DNA from: Moritella sp. Urea-trap-13
GTDB taxonomy: Bacteria; Pseudomonadota; Gammaproteobacteria; Enterobacterales; Moritellaceae
Reading direction: 5' to 3'
Assembly: GCF_002836355.1 (NCBI RefSeq)
Contig: NZ_PJCA01000040.1
Coordinates: 1-64,000 of the forward strand
Length of the DNA stretch: 64,000 bases
Below, in pieces: positions 54,880 through 64,000 of this stretch (position 1 is its first letter; each line of letters opens with the position of its first letter). Position numbers and translations under genes: made by a program. The notes below the pieces were generated by a model, which saw only the letters and a list, made by a program, of their open reading frames with translations, was not told the origin of the DNA and searched no databases.

Positions 54880-56178
54880 ATGAAGGATTTCATGAGCGTT
54901 GAGCTAACTGTTGCTCCCGCTGACAGTTTTTGGGGCAAGAATGCATTAGTGAGTTTTAATGCTGGTGTTGCATCTATCCATCTTGCTGACTTTGGTGCAG
55001 ACAGTGCATTACAAGTACAACGTGCGGCGCGTAAATTATCCAATCAAGGCATAGCTAAAGTGACCTTGCAAGGCGAGTTATGGAACACTGAATTACGTAT
55101 TGCATTTGACCAAGGTTATTACACCGCCAAAGAAACACAACAAGCCTGCTTCGGTTTAGAGTCTGTGACTAGCACTGAAAAGAAGGCGTTCACTGACTTT
55201 CAAAAAGCCAGCCATTGGGTGCGTAAAACCATTAATACTGATGCTGAAGAAATGTATCCGGTTAAACTAGCGCAAAGTGCGGCAGACCTGTTATTACAAC
55301 TTGCACCAGATGCGATCACTTACAAGATCATTGCTGGCGAAGAGTTATTAACTCATGGCTTCACCGGTATTCATACTGTTGGTCGTGGCAGTCAGCATCC
55401 ACCGGCTATGTTACAACTAGACTTCAACCCAAGCGGTGATGTCGATGCGCCAGTTGCAACTGCATTAGTGGGTAAGGGCATTACCTTTGACTCGGGTGGT
55501 TACAGTATTAAACCATCAGAACCAATGACGGCAATGAAGAGTGATATGGGCGGTGCAGCGACATTGACGGGTGCATTAGCATTAGCAATCAGCCAAGGCT
55601 TAAATCAACGTGTACAGCTGTTCTTATGCTGTGCAGAGAACATGATCAGCAGCAATGCCTTTAAACTTGGCGATATCATTAAATATAAAAATGATATCAC
55701 TGTAGAAGTGCTTAATACCGATGCTGAAGGCCGCTTAGTATTAGCTGACGGTTTGCTTGCTGCAGAAGAGAACTCGCCGTTACGTTTGATTGATGCAGCG
55801 ACACTAACAGGTGCAGCTAAGATGGCGCTGGGTCGTGATTATAATGCGCTATTTGGTTTTGATCAGGATTTGGTTAATTCAGTATTAGCGAATGCCAAAG
55901 CAGAGAATGAATTTGCTTGGCAATTACCATTAGAAAAATGGCATCAACAGCAATTACCATCAAGCTTCGCCGATATGGCGAATATCCATGCTGGTGAAGG
56001 TCGTGCTGGGGCATCAACTGCTGCTGCGTTCTTATCACGTTTTGTACGTGAAGACGGGCAAGGTTGGTTACATTTAGATTTAGCGGGCTGCTATCAAAAA
56101 GCCGCTAATGATTTATGGGCTGTAGGCGCAAAAGGCCATGGTATTCGTACTTTAGCTAAAACCTTACTCGACGCTTAA
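54880..56178 (+). CDS. pepB: Peptidase B (M17 aminopeptidase)
   Basis: A 432-residue aminopeptidase. The C-terminal catalytic domain has GKGITFDSGGYSIKPSEPM, KSDMGGAATL and VLNTDAEGRLVLADGL, with the metal-binding Asp and Glu. It cleaves N-terminal residues of peptides with manganese. E. coli PepB follows iscX in the same way. The ATG with AAGGA ten bases upstream (MKDFMSVEL) is preferred. Confidence 0.95.
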   Translation: MKDFMSVELTVAPADSFWGKNALVSFNAGVASIHLADFGADSALQVQRAARKLSNQGIAKVTLQGELWNTELRIAFDQGYYTAKETQQACFGLESVTSTEKKAFTDFQKASHWVRKTINTDAEEMYPVKLAQSAADLLLQLAPDAITYKIIAGEELLTHGFTGIHTVGRGSQHPPAMLQLDFNPSGDVDAPVATALVGKGITFDSGGYSIKPSEPMTAMKSDMGGAATLTGALALAISQGLNQRVQLFLCCAENMISSNAFKLGDIIKYKNDITVEVLNTDAEGRLVLADGLLAAEENSPLRLIDAATLTGAAKMALGRDYNALFGFDQDLVNSVLANAKAENEFAWQLPLEKWHQQQLPSSFADMANIHAGEGRAGASTAAAFLSRFVREDGQGWLHLDLAGCYQKAANDLWAVGAKGHGIRTLAKTLLDA

Positions 56179-56218
56179 GGCATACCGTCTCGGCTATGCT
56201 GACAAAAGTCATAAACAA

Positions 56219-56257
56219 AAAAATGCCACTGTCATCTAAGATAACAGTGGCATTTTT
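56219..56257. terminator. Bidirectional terminator
   Basis: AAAAATGCCACTGT and ACAGTGGCATTTTT around 11 bases, between the convergent pepB and fadE. Confidence 0.92.
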
Positions 56258-56294
56258 GTAGCTAACGACTAATCGCTAGCTGTTATGCAGTAAC

Positions 56295-58811
56295 TTAAGC
56301 AACAGCTTCAGTTTTTGCTTTGTTCTTTTTTGCTGGTTTAGCTGTGCCATTTGCACGTGCACGCCAGTCAGCATTCAATTGATTTACAAGTGATTTATCA
56401 GCAGCAAGGTCAATTGGATCAAAGTCATCAACGTTAATTGTACGTAGACGGCCTTCCTCAGCAACTTTCAGCAGTTCTGCTTCATCAGCCGTAATTTGCT
56501 TGTTAGCAAGCGCTATTTCAGCAAATTTATCCAGGTAGATGAATGCTTGTTTAGTACCATTTTCTTTACACACACGGATGAAGATAGGATCTGCAACTAT
56601 GATGTCTCTCAAGGCTTTCTCTTGTAGACCAACAGGATTACCTTCCTCTTCAGTTAGGTACATGTCAGTTGCTAGACGACTACGCGCTGCAGAAGGAACT
56701 TGCAGTAAAGCGGCAACAACATGGTCTAATTTGTCAGTCGGACGCGATAGACGTTTACCTGCTGGTAATACCATTGCACGTAGTGCGATACCAACGGCAC
56801 GAACAGGGAAGTTACGTAATAGCTCATCAATTGCGTGCTCAGCTTGATATAGCGAGTCTTGCAGAGCCCAATGCACAAATGGTAGATCATCTTTTTGACG
56901 ACCTTCATCTTCAAAACGTTTTAGCGTTGCAGACGATAGGTATAGTTGACTTAAGATATCACCAAGACGCGCAGAAACACGTTCTTTACGTTTCAGATCA
57001 CCACCAAGTACGCCCATCGATACGTCAGATAGGAAGGCTAAGTTGGCACTTAAACGGTTCATCTGTTGATAATACTGTGCAGTTTCATCTTTAAATGGCG
57101 TTGCAGAACCTTTACCGTTAGTAATACCCATTACAAATGAACGGAAGAAGTTAGACATTGCAAAACCAACATGACCAAATAATGCGGCATCAAAGTCTTG
57201 TAGGCCTTTCTTATGATCGCTAAGTGCAGCAGCAGTCAATTCTGGTAATACGAATGGATGACAACGGATTGCACCTTGACCATAAATGATCAGGTTACGG
57301 GTAAGAATGTTTGCACCTTCTACCGTAATTGCAACTGGAGCGGCTTGATAACTACGGCCGGCCATGTTGTTTGGACCAAGACAGATACCTTTACCACCTG
57401 ATATGTCCATTGCATCGATCGCACATTTTTGTGCACGGTCGGTTAAATGCATTTTCACAATGGCAGTAATTACTGACGGTTTTTCACCTAAATCGATCGC
57501 ACTTGTTGTTAGTGTTGATGCTGCGCCCATCAGGTAAGCATTACCACCAATACGTGCTAGCGGCTCTTCAATACCTTCCATTTTACCAATCGCAAGTTTA
57601 AATTGACGACGGATAGCAGCGTAAGAACCCATGCCTAGCGCGGCTAACTTAACGGCACCTGCAGAACAAGACGGTAGGGTAATACCACGACCAACAGACA
57701 GACATTCAACGAGCATGCTCCAGCCTTTACCGGCCATCTCTGGACCACCAATGATATAATCTAATGGTACAAATACTTCGTTACCTATAGTTGGACCATT
57801 TTGGAACGGTAAGTTAAGTGGGAAGTGACGACGACCGGTTTCAACACCTGGGATATCCGTCGGGATAAGCGCACAAGTAATACCGATGTCTTCTTTATCA
57901 CCCAATAGACCATCTGGATCACGCAGTTTAATCGCTAGACCAAGTACTGTCGCAACCGGAGCTAAAGTAATATAACGTTTGTTCCAAGTCAGTTTCATAC
58001 CCAGAACTTCTTTACCTTCAAATTCGCCTTTACACACGATACCGAAATCAGGAATGCCGCCTGCATCAGAACCTGCTTCAGGGCTTGTTAGTGCGAAACA
58101 TGGAATTTCGTCGCCAACCGCTAAACGAGGAAGGTAGTAATCTTGTTGTTCTTTAGTACCGTAGTGTTGTAATAATTCACCAGGTCCTAATGAGTTAGGT
58201 ACACCAACCGTGCTCGCCATTACTGAGCTTGAGCCAGTTAGTTTCTGCAGTACCATAGATTGTGCTAATGCAGAGAATTCTAGACCACCGTACTTTTTCT
58301 TAATGATCATGGCAAAGAAACCCTTAGTTTTAAGGAATTCCCATAGCTCAGGAGGTAAATCAGCACGTTTGTGGGTAATATCAAACTCGTCAGCCATACG
58401 ACAAGCTTCTTCTACTGGACCGTCAAGAAAGGCACGTTCTTCAGCAGTTAATGCAGGCGCAGGTACGTTGTGCAGTTTTTCCCAATTTGGTTTACCGCTG
58501 AATAAATCCGCGTCCCACCAAGTTGTACCAGCTTCCAATGCTTCAGTCTCTGTTTGAGACATTTCCGGCATTATTTTACGGAAGCCTTTTAAGATAGGCG
58601 TTGTTAAATAGCCTTGACGAATACTGGTGATATTTAATGGTAGCGCAATTACAGCAGTTATTATCCAAATAGCTAATGGCACATCACCGAAATATGAAAC
58701 GGCTGCAAGTGCAATAAAAAATGCACCAGTAAAGGCAGCTAATGATGCTCTTTGGTAAGATAATGTACCAAATATTGCCACTAAGGCTAATAGTGAGATT
58801 GTGGTTGCCAT
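56295..58811 (-). CDS. fadE: Acyl-CoA dehydrogenase FadE
   Basis: An 838-residue protein (814 in E. coli). About three membrane segments open it, then the acyl-CoA dehydrogenase core: [19 protein letters not shown] is the FAD-binding signature, and [20 protein letters not shown] lies in the catalytic half. The large C-terminal domain is that of the FadE group. It catalyses the first step of beta-oxidation at the membrane. AAAGGAG precedes the ATG, and a FadR-like box lies 38 bases upstream. Next to gmhA, as in E. coli. Confidence 0.96.
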   Translation of the reverse strand: MATTISLLALVAIFGTLSYQRASLAAFTGAFFIALAAVSYFGDVPLAIWIITAVIALPLNITSIRQGYLTTPILKGFRKIMPEMSQTETEALEAGTTWWDADLFSGKPNWEKLHNVPAPALTAEERAFLDGPVEEACRMADEFDITHKRADLPPELWEFLKTKGFFAMIIKKKYGGLEFSALAQSMVLQKLTGSSSVMASTVGVPNSLGPGELLQHYGTKEQQDYYLPRLAVGDEIPCFALTSPEAGSDAGGIPDFGIVCKGEFEGKEVLGMKLTWNKRYITLAPVATVLGLAIKLRDPDGLLGDKEDIGITCALIPTDIPGVETGRRHFPLNLPFQNGPTIGNEVFVPLDYIIGGPEMAGKGWSMLVECLSVGRGITLPSCSAGAVKLAALGMGSYAAIRRQFKLAIGKMEGIEEPLARIGGNAYLMGAASTLTTSAIDLGEKPSVITAIVKMHLTDRAQKCAIDAMDISGGKGICLGPNNMAGRSYQAAPVAITVEGANILTRNLIIYGQGAIRCHPFVLPELTAAALSDHKKGLQDFDAALFGHVGFAMSNFFRSFVMGITNGKGSATPFKDETAQYYQQMNRLSANLAFLSDVSMGVLGGDLKRKERVSARLGDILSQLYLSSATLKRFEDEGRQKDDLPFVHWALQDSLYQAEHAIDELLRNFPVRAVGIALRAMVLPAGKRLSRPTDKLDHVVAALLQVPSAARSRLATDMYLTEEEGNPVGLQEKALRDIIVADPIFIRVCKENGTKQAFIYLDKFAEIALANKQITADEAELLKVAEEGRLRTINVDDFDPIDLAADKSLVNQLNADWRARANGTAKPAKKNKAKTEAVA

Positions 58812-59246
58812 GATTTTCTCCTTTCATTAAGCAACTAAATAGCAAAGTCAGAGGTCAGACCAGAACGCTGGTTTGAGTATTAGTTCTAGTTGATAATTAT
58901 TAAATTAGCAAGTTTTTTACATCTAATTTACATAGTATTTATAGAACCTGTAGTTAAACGCTTGTTTTTAACCTATTGGGTTTACAAGTGTTCACCGATA
59001 ATAGCGTTGTTGAATTGATAATTTAATTGCCTAATTGCTTTTATTTTAGGTCAGTTCGGCCAAGAAATAGTGCTCGACGTTACTCACAAGTAGGTACTTA
59101 GTGGCTGTTAACTAAGCATTTATTCATACCTAAAGCTTATTTTGGTTATGCTTAACCTTTTATTTATGTGGGTGATACAGGTACATTATTTTGTGAAATA
59201 ATAGTACTATTATAGCAATATATTTTAGTCGTAGAGGCGATAAAAA
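58812..59246. other. fadE-gmhA divergent region
   Basis: A 435-base AT-rich region with the FadR-like box near fadE. I see no small gene. Promoter hexamers for gmhA are not clear. Confidence 0.5.
58848..58866 (-). promoter_or_regulatory. FadR-like operator of fadE
   Basis: On the minus strand, GTTCTGGTCTGACCTCTGA. The core TGGTCTGACC fits the enterobacterial FadR consensus (CTGGTCNGACC), and the E. coli fadE site has the same TGGTCAGACCT form on the other strand. Its place, 37-55 bases before the ATG, overlaps the likely promoter. Confidence 0.8.
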
Positions 59247-59837
59247 ATGACAAATTATCAAGGCTTAATTCAGCAAGAATTAGTCGAAGCAGCACAAGTT
59301 TTAAATGATTTTTTAGCTGACCCGAAAAATGGTGCAAATATTGAAGCCGCTGCCGCATTATTAGCAGATTCATTTAAAGCTGGTGGCAAAGTGTTATCTT
59401 GTGGCAATGGTGGCTCCCATTGTGATGCGATGCATTTTGCAGAAGAGTTATCAGGACGCTATCGTGAAAATCGTCCAGCAATGCCTGGTATTGCTATTTC
59501 TGATGTGAGCCATATGTCTTGCGTGAGTAATGACTTTGGTTATGAATATGTATTTTCACGTTATGTTGAAGGTATTGGCCAGCAAGGTGATGTGTTATTA
59601 GGGCTTAGCACCAGTGGTAATTCGCAAAATGTCTTAAATGCGTTTGCGGCTGCGAAAGCCAAAGGCATGAAGACCATAGCCTTAACCGGCAAAGATGGCG
59701 GTAAAATGGCGGGCATCGCTGATATCGAAATTCGTGTGCCACATTTTGGTTATGCTGACCGTATTCAAGAGATCCACATTAAAGTGATCCATTTACTGAT
59801 TCAGTTAGTCGAAAAAATGATGGGTTATGCTGATTAA
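59247..59837 (+). CDS. gmhA: Phosphoheptose isomerase (sedoheptulose-7-phosphate isomerase)
   Basis: A 196-residue SIS-domain protein. [59 protein letters not shown] and [20 protein letters not shown] are almost the same as in E. coli GmhA. It makes D-glycero-D-manno-heptose 7-phosphate for the LPS inner core. AGAGGCG precedes the ATG. It lies beside fadE (divergent) and yafJ, as in E. coli. Confidence 0.97.
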   Translation: MTNYQGLIQQELVEAAQVLNDFLADPKNGANIEAAAALLADSFKAGGKVLSCGNGGSHCDAMHFAEELSGRYRENRPAMPGIAISDVSHMSCVSNDFGYEYVFSRYVEGIGQQGDVLLGLSTSGNSQNVLNAFAAAKAKGMKTIALTGKDGGKMAGIADIEIRVPHFGYADRIQEIHIKVIHLLIQLVEKMMGYAD

Positions 59838-59992
59838 TCTCGATCTTTTGGCTATATGATATTGCATAATTGTGCATGCTATCGCGTTATTTACCATAGA
59901 CAGTTGCTTGGCAATAAGTAGAATGAAAGATAGTTAAATGAATTTAGCCTTAGGGCTATTGTTGTAAACCATAAAAGTGAAGTTATCAGTAT

Positions 59993-60769
59993 ATGTGTGA
60001 ATTATTAGGTATGAGCGCAAATGTACCTACCGACATTTGTTTTAGTTTTTCTGGGCTGATGCAGCGTGGTGGTAAGACTGGACCACATTCTGATGGTTGG
60101 GGAATTACTTTTTATGAAGGCAAGGGTTGCCGAACTTTTCGTGATCCTAAGCCAAGTTGCGAATCGAAAGTCGCGCAATTAGTGAAAAATTATCCGATTA
60201 AAAGCCAGGCGGTTATTTCGCATATTCGTCAAGCTAATCGTGGTGGTGTGGCATTAGAAAACACCCATCCTTTTACCCGTGAGTTTTGGGGTAAGAACTG
60301 GACCTATGCGCATAATGGCCAGTTGACCGACTACCAAGGTTTAGCAACGGGGTTTTATACACCGATTGGTGAAACGGATAGTGAATTAGCATTTTGTTGG
60401 ATTTTGCAGGAAGTAGCTAAAAAATTCCCGAGCAAACCTGATGATATGAAAGCTGCATTCCGTTTTATTGCCAGCCTATGCGATCAGTTAAGAGCATTAG
60501 GTGTGTTTAATTTATTATTAACAGATGGCGATTTTGTATTTGCTTACTGTACCAATAATTTACATCATATTATTCGCGAGGCGCCGTTTGGGCATGCCCA
60601 GTTGATTGATGAAAATATTGAAATCAACTTTGAGACCGAAACGTCAGATTCGGATGTTGTTGCTATTATTGCCACGCAACCGCTGACGGATAATGAAGTG
60701 TGGCACAAAATGCAGCCGGGTGAATTTTGTGTATTTTGTCGTGGTACTGTTATGTTGACTAATATGTAA
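59993..60769 (+). CDS. yafJ: Class II glutamine amidotransferase, YafJ
   Basis: A 258-residue Ntn-hydrolase (255 in E. coli). MCELLGMSANVP has the nucleophile Cys2, and RGGKTGPHSDGWGITFYEGK, SHIRQANRGGVALENTHPF and YAHNGQLTDYQG make up the glutaminase pocket. The partner domain and product are unknown. It follows gmhA by 155 bases. The gene is well conserved but poorly understood. Confidence 0.93.
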   Translation: MCELLGMSANVPTDICFSFSGLMQRGGKTGPHSDGWGITFYEGKGCRTFRDPKPSCESKVAQLVKNYPIKSQAVISHIRQANRGGVALENTHPFTREFWGKNWTYAHNGQLTDYQGLATGFYTPIGETDSELAFCWILQEVAKKFPSKPDDMKAAFRFIASLCDQLRALGVFNLLLTDGDFVFAYCTNNLHHIIREAPFGHAQLIDENIEINFETETSDSDVVAIIATQPLTDNEVWHKMQPGEFCVFCRGTVMLTNM

Positions 60770-60801
60770 TTAATTAACACATGTTATTAATGGATAGCCA
60801 T

Positions 60802-60840
60802 AAAAAAAGCCTTTATGCAGTAATGCGATAAAGGCTTTTT
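60802..60840. terminator. Bidirectional terminator
   Basis: AAAAGCCTTTAT and ATAAAGGCTTTTT around 11 bases, between the convergent yafJ and purN. Confidence 0.9.
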
Positions 60841-60864
60841 ATTATCTAGGATTAGGGTATTAAC

Positions 60865-61512
60865 TTAGTCCGCAGCGTAGCCGCTTTCAGCTAATGCTTC
60901 ACCATCAAGAACCGCTTTGCCATTTGTCATCGCAAGGCGTCCAGCACAGAACCATTGGATAACCATCGGATAAATCATGTGTTCTTGAGTATGCACTCGT
61001 GAACTTAATTCTTCGATGTCATCTTCTGAAAATACCGGTACTTTTGCTTGCAAGATTACTGGACCTGCGTCTAGTTCTGGCGTTACAAAATGTACTGATG
61101 CTCCATGCTCTTCATCACCATTATCCATAGCGCGTTGATGAGTATCTAAACCTGGATATTTAGGTAATAGAGAAGGATGTATATTCAGCATCTTGCCAGC
61201 ATAATGCTGTACAAAGTCATCACTTAAAATACGCATGTAACCCGCTAACACAATTAGATCTGGTTGGTATTGATCAATTTGCGCCATTAGCTCTGCATCA
61301 AATGCAGCGCGATCAGCGAAATCAGCTTGGCTAAGTGAGATTGCATCTACACCCGCTTGCTGTGCTCGCTCTAGGCCGTAAGCAGTACTCTTATTACTAA
61401 AAACAGCAGTTACCTTACCGTTAATAGAACCTTGTTCACACTGGTCAAGAATGGTTTGTAAATTACTGCCATTACCTGAAACCAATACAACGATAGATGC
61501 TTGTTTAGACAT
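60865..61512 (-). CDS. purN: Phosphoribosylglycinamide formyltransferase PurN
   Basis: A 215-residue formyltransferase. VVLVSGNGSNLQTILDQ binds GAR phosphate, and LAGYMRIL, then LNIHPSLLPKYPGLDTHQRA with the catalytic Asn-His, and GASVHFVTPELDAGPVI match E. coli PurN. It formylates GAR with 10-formyl-THF in purine synthesis. Its ATG overlaps the purM stop by one base (TAATG), so the pair is coupled. Confidence 0.97.
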   Translation of the reverse strand: MSKQASIVVLVSGNGSNLQTILDQCEQGSINGKVTAVFSNKSTAYGLERAQQAGVDAISLSQADFADRAAFDAELMAQIDQYQPDLIVLAGYMRILSDDFVQHYAGKMLNIHPSLLPKYPGLDTHQRAMDNGDEEHGASVHFVTPELDAGPVILQAKVPVFSEDDIEELSSRVHTQEHMIYPMVIQWFCAGRLAMTNGKAVLDGEALAESGYAAD

Positions 61513-62552
61513 TATTTTATCTCTACTTGTTCTTCATTTTCTTCAGCGTCTGCAATGTCACCGATTAACCATGCATTTTCGCCATGGGCAGTGAAGATTT
61601 CCAGTGCTTTTTCAACTTGTGATTCAGGTAGGGCGATAACCATACCAACACCACAGTTAAACGTACGATACATTTCAGTACGTTCAACGTTACCTTTTTC
61701 TTGTAACCAGTTGAAAATTTCAGGCCACTGCCAGCTACTTTCATCAACGACAGCTTTTGTTAGTGCTGGTAGTACACGCGGAATATTTTCCCAGAAACCA
61801 CCACCAGTAATGTGTGATAAAGCGTGAACTTCACACTCTTTCAGCACAGCTAGCACAGACTTAACATAGATGTTAGTAGGCGTTAGAAGAGTATCACCTA
61901 GTGTTGAATCACCAAATGCTTGACTTGGATCTTCTTTTGAAACTTCAAGGATTTTACGAACTAAAGAATAGCCGTTCGAGTGAGGGCCACTCGATCCTAA
62001 AGCAATCAGTTTGTCACCCGCAGCAACTTTAGTGCCGTCGATGATGTTTTCTTTATCTACAATGCCAACACAGAAGCCAGCAATGTCAAAATCTTTACCG
62101 TCGTACATACCTGGCATTTCAGCAGTTTCACCGCCTGTTAACGCACAACCAGATAATAAACAACCTTCGCCAATACCGGTAACAACAGCTGTAGCTACAT
62201 CTACATCTAGCTTGCCTGTTGCATAGTAATCTAAGAAGAATAGTGGTTCAGCACCTTGTACAATAAGGTCATTCACACACATAGCAACTAAATCGATACC
62301 TACCGTATCATATTTAGCTAAATCGATAGCGAGGCGTAGTTTCGTTCCTACACCGTCTGTTCCTGCGACCAACACTGGTTCTTTATAACCAGTAGGTAAT
62401 TGGCAAAGAGCGCCGAAGCCACCTAGACCACCCATCACTTCTGGGCGTTTAGTTTTTTTCGCTACACCTTTAATGCGTTCTACTAATGCATTACCTGCGT
62501 CAATATCAACGCCTGCATCTTTATAACTTAGAGAAGTATTTTGGTTGCTCAC
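61512..62552 (-). CDS. purM: Phosphoribosylaminoimidazole synthetase PurM
   Basis: A 346-residue AIR synthetase (345 in E. coli). [20 protein letters not shown] starts the protein, [34 protein letters not shown] and [16 protein letters not shown] are family features. It closes the imidazole ring in purine synthesis. The start is GTG at 62552 with GAGG six bases upstream; another GTG four codons earlier is less likely. It is divergent from upp, as in E. coli. I see no PurR box. Confidence 0.97.
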   Translation of the reverse strand: MSNQNTSLSYKDAGVDIDAGNALVERIKGVAKKTKRPEVMGGLGGFGALCQLPTGYKEPVLVAGTDGVGTKLRLAIDLAKYDTVGIDLVAMCVNDLIVQGAEPLFFLDYYATGKLDVDVATAVVTGIGEGCLLSGCALTGGETAEMPGMYDGKDFDIAGFCVGIVDKENIIDGTKVAAGDKLIALGSSGPHSNGYSLVRKILEVSKEDPSQAFGDSTLGDTLLTPTNIYVKSVLAVLKECEVHALSHITGGGFWENIPRVLPALTKAVVDESSWQWPEIFNWLQEKGNVERTEMYRTFNCGVGMVIALPESQVEKALEIFTAHGENAWLIGDIADAEENEEQVEIK

Positions 62553-62774
62553 TGGATCCCTCACAAACTAATCGTATCAATTGGATTAAAAAATCGCCGC
62601 CATGTTAACAACTTTAACCACATAATAGAAACAAAATTATAGCTTGTTTGACCTGCTAATAGATTTTATTCTTAACTCTGGCTTTTCCTTGGAATAAGCT
62701 ATCATTATAGTGCCATTATTGGTAATATTGCGCGTTTTTATATCGTAGTTACTTTGATTTTATTAGGAGATTCC

Positions 62775-63401
62775 ATGAAAGTTGTTGAAGTTAAACATCC
62801 TTTAGTACGTCATAAATTGGGTTTAATGCGCGCTGCTGATATCAGCACTAAACGTTTTCGTGAACTTGCAACAGAAGTGGGTAGCTTACTTACTTATGAA
62901 GCAACGGCTGATTTAGAATTAGAACAGAAGACTATTGAAGGTTGGAATGGCGATGTTACCGTTGATCAAATCAAAGGTAAAAAAGTAACAGTAGTGCCAA
63001 TTTTGCGTGCTGGTTTAGGTATGATGGATGGTGTGTTAGAACATATGCCAAGTGCACGTGTAAGTGTTGTTGGTATTTACCGTGATGAAGAAACGCTAGA
63101 AGCAGTTCCTTATTTCGAAAAAATCGTTCACAGCATTGATGAACGTTTAGCGATTGTTGTTGATCCTATGTTAGCAACAGGCGGTTCTATGATCGCAACA
63201 TTAGACCTGTTAAAAGCTAAAGGTTGTAAGCACATTAAAGTACTTGTACTTGTTGCTGCACCAGAAGGTCTAAAAGCGTTAGAAGAAGCACACCCAAATA
63301 TCGAGCTTTACACTGCATCTATTGACGAACGTCTAGATGAAAAAGGTTATATCGTTCCAGGTCTAGGTGACGCTGGCGATAAGATCTTCGGTACTAAATA
63401 A
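62775..63401 (+). CDS. upp: Uracil phosphoribosyltransferase
   Basis: A 208-residue enzyme, the same length as in E. coli. [20 protein letters not shown] is the N-terminus, [20 protein letters not shown] follows, [19 protein letters not shown] binds PRPP, and [17 protein letters not shown] ends it. It salvages uracil to UMP. AGGAGA precedes the ATG. In E. coli uraA follows upp; here a terminator follows, and uraA is not seen. Confidence 0.98.
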   Translation: MKVVEVKHPLVRHKLGLMRAADISTKRFRELATEVGSLLTYEATADLELEQKTIEGWNGDVTVDQIKGKKVTVVPILRAGLGMMDGVLEHMPSARVSVVGIYRDEETLEAVPYFEKIVHSIDERLAIVVDPMLATGGSMIATLDLLKAKGCKHIKVLVLVAAPEGLKALEEAHPNIELYTASIDERLDEKGYIVPGLGDAGDKIFGTK

Positions 63402-63444
63402 CTACAGTCACAAGATACTTAATTAATTTTTTTAATTGAGTAAT

Positions 63445-63478
63445 GCAGACATCAACTACCGTTGATGTCTGCTTTTTT
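63445..63478. terminator. Terminator of upp
   Basis: GCAGACATCAAC, loop TACC, GTTGATGTCTGC then TTTTTT. A perfect 12-pair stem. Confidence 0.95.
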
Positions 63479-63493
63479 ATTTGCTTCTTGCTT

Positions 63494-63610
63494 TTAATCA
63501 ACTTGATTCCCCACTAAATATCCGCCCCACAGCAATAGCACATTTAGCACATAGATCTCTTCAATATCGATATTAAAGTATCGGTCATTTTTAATTTGTT
63601 TATTATCCAT
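63494..63610 (-). CDS. Candidate small ORF, 38 aa
   Basis: A short reading frame MDNKQIKNDRYFNIDIEEIY followed by VLNVLLLWGGYLVGNQVD. AAGGGA lies eight bases before the ATG. The second half is hydrophobic and Gly-rich, the first half polar, so it could be a small membrane-associated protein. It sits between the upp terminator and the DUF2066 gene on the opposite strand. No family is recognised, and chance is a real alternative. Confidence 0.4.
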   Translation of the reverse strand: MDNKQIKNDRYFNIDIEEIYVLNVLLLWGGYLVGNQVD

Positions 63611-63814
63611 AGATATGATCCCTTCATTTTAATCTAACTCCTTGATACTTTAGTATGGTAACTGTTTCTCTATCTCGCTAATTAGTTAATGCGATAGAAT
63701 ATGTTTGGACATAGCCAATGGTTTGGTTATTATTTGAGGTCTATTAATCATGCTGGCTATGTTATTATTCAAATCATCAATTTGAGTCATCACGTTACTG
63801 TTAAAAAGGATCGT

Positions 63815-64000
63815 ATGAAGCGTTTATTTCCTGTTTTATTATCACTGTTATCTCTTCTTCCCTTAACCACGCAGGCGGTTGAGGTTGAGCAACTTTATTC
63901 AGCATCAGTTATAGCGGTTGATAATAAGTCTAACCGTGATCTACAAAAAGTGGCCTTTGCAGAAGTGCTGGTTAAAGTTTCTGGTAATGCCACAATAGCG
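63815..64000 (+). CDS. DUF2066-family exported protein, 5' part only
   Basis: The first 62 codons of a gene that runs off the window. A signal peptide (MKRLFPVLLSLLSLLPLTTQ, cleaved after QA) is followed by VEVEQLYSASVIAVDNKSNR and LQKVAFAEVLVKVSGNATIA, which I recognise as the opening of DUF2066 proteins, found near purM/upp in many gammaproteobacteria. Function is unknown. AAGGA precedes the ATG. Confidence 0.82.
   Translation, partial: MKRLFPVLLSLLSLLPLTTQAVEVEQLYSASVIAVDNKSNRDLQKVAFAEVLVKVSGNATIA

Noticed and set aside
48194-56178. Whole trmJ-isc-pepB block as a transferred island
   Set aside because: Gene order equals that of E. coli, no mobile genes or repeats flank it, and base composition looks like the surroundings.

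Overview
The window looks like the chromosome of an AT-rich, cold-marine gammaproteobacterium. Gene order (suhB / trmJ-iscRSUA-hscBA-fdx-iscX-pepB, rlmN-pilW-rodZ-ispG-hisS-yfgM-bamB-der, fadE / gmhA-yafJ, purMN / upp, gloB / methyltransferase-dnaQ) and the many DUF genes shared with Vibrio and Shewanella relatives fit the Alteromonadales/Vibrionales side of the class. A Moritella-like organism is my best guess, from gene content and not from any search. No phage, insertion sequence, CRISPR array or rRNA is visible.

Layout. 1-240: the 3' end of a tandem tRNA-Asp array, with a malformed tRNA-Asp copy and a truncated leader copy. 265-11483: mostly minus-strand metabolic and transport genes (FAD oxidoreductase, LysE exporter, sodium symporter, a small cluster around an Rrf2 regulator, a membrane-anchored glutamate-synthase-like enzyme, a Nudix hydrolase), then a FadL-type porin. 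11583-14002: an XRE regulator divergent from a trpR-permease operon. 14171-23542: esterase, thioesterase, phasin, a short MTHFR-family enzyme, the divergent repair pair nfo/ung, hemerythrin, an amino-acid/sodium symporter and a chalcone-isomerase-like exported protein. 23720-29825: mltD, gloB, methyltransferase, dnaQ, an inner-membrane protein and ndk. 30194-39026: a long plus-strand run from rlmN to der, covering ribosome modification, pilus, cell shape, isoprenoids, tRNA charging and outer-membrane assembly. 39228-47027: redox, DTW, AraC/fadH, patatin and small unknown genes, plus one decayed hydrolase. 47112-56178: suhB, trmJ and the complete ISC iron-sulfur system with pepB. 56295-63401: fadE, gmhA, yafJ, purMN and upp. 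A DUF2066 gene runs off the right edge.

How the genes work together. The isc operon is preceded by two abutting sequences that closely match IscR type 1 sites, implying classical cluster-sensing autoregulation. fadE carries a near-consensus FadR box and, with fadH and a FadL-type porin, points to fatty-acid import and beta-oxidation. TrpR sits in one operon with an aromatic amino-acid permease behind a promoter that contains a TrpR-like operator.

The observations I rate highest are: a SuhB homologue in which three metal-site residues are replaced (N87, H89, E212); an NsrR-like Rrf2 regulator without its three cluster cysteines, in a small cluster with two little-known genes; the malformed tRNA-Asp; and an inverted motif shared upstream of two envelope-protein genes. 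I found no clear novel multi-gene defence or mobile system.
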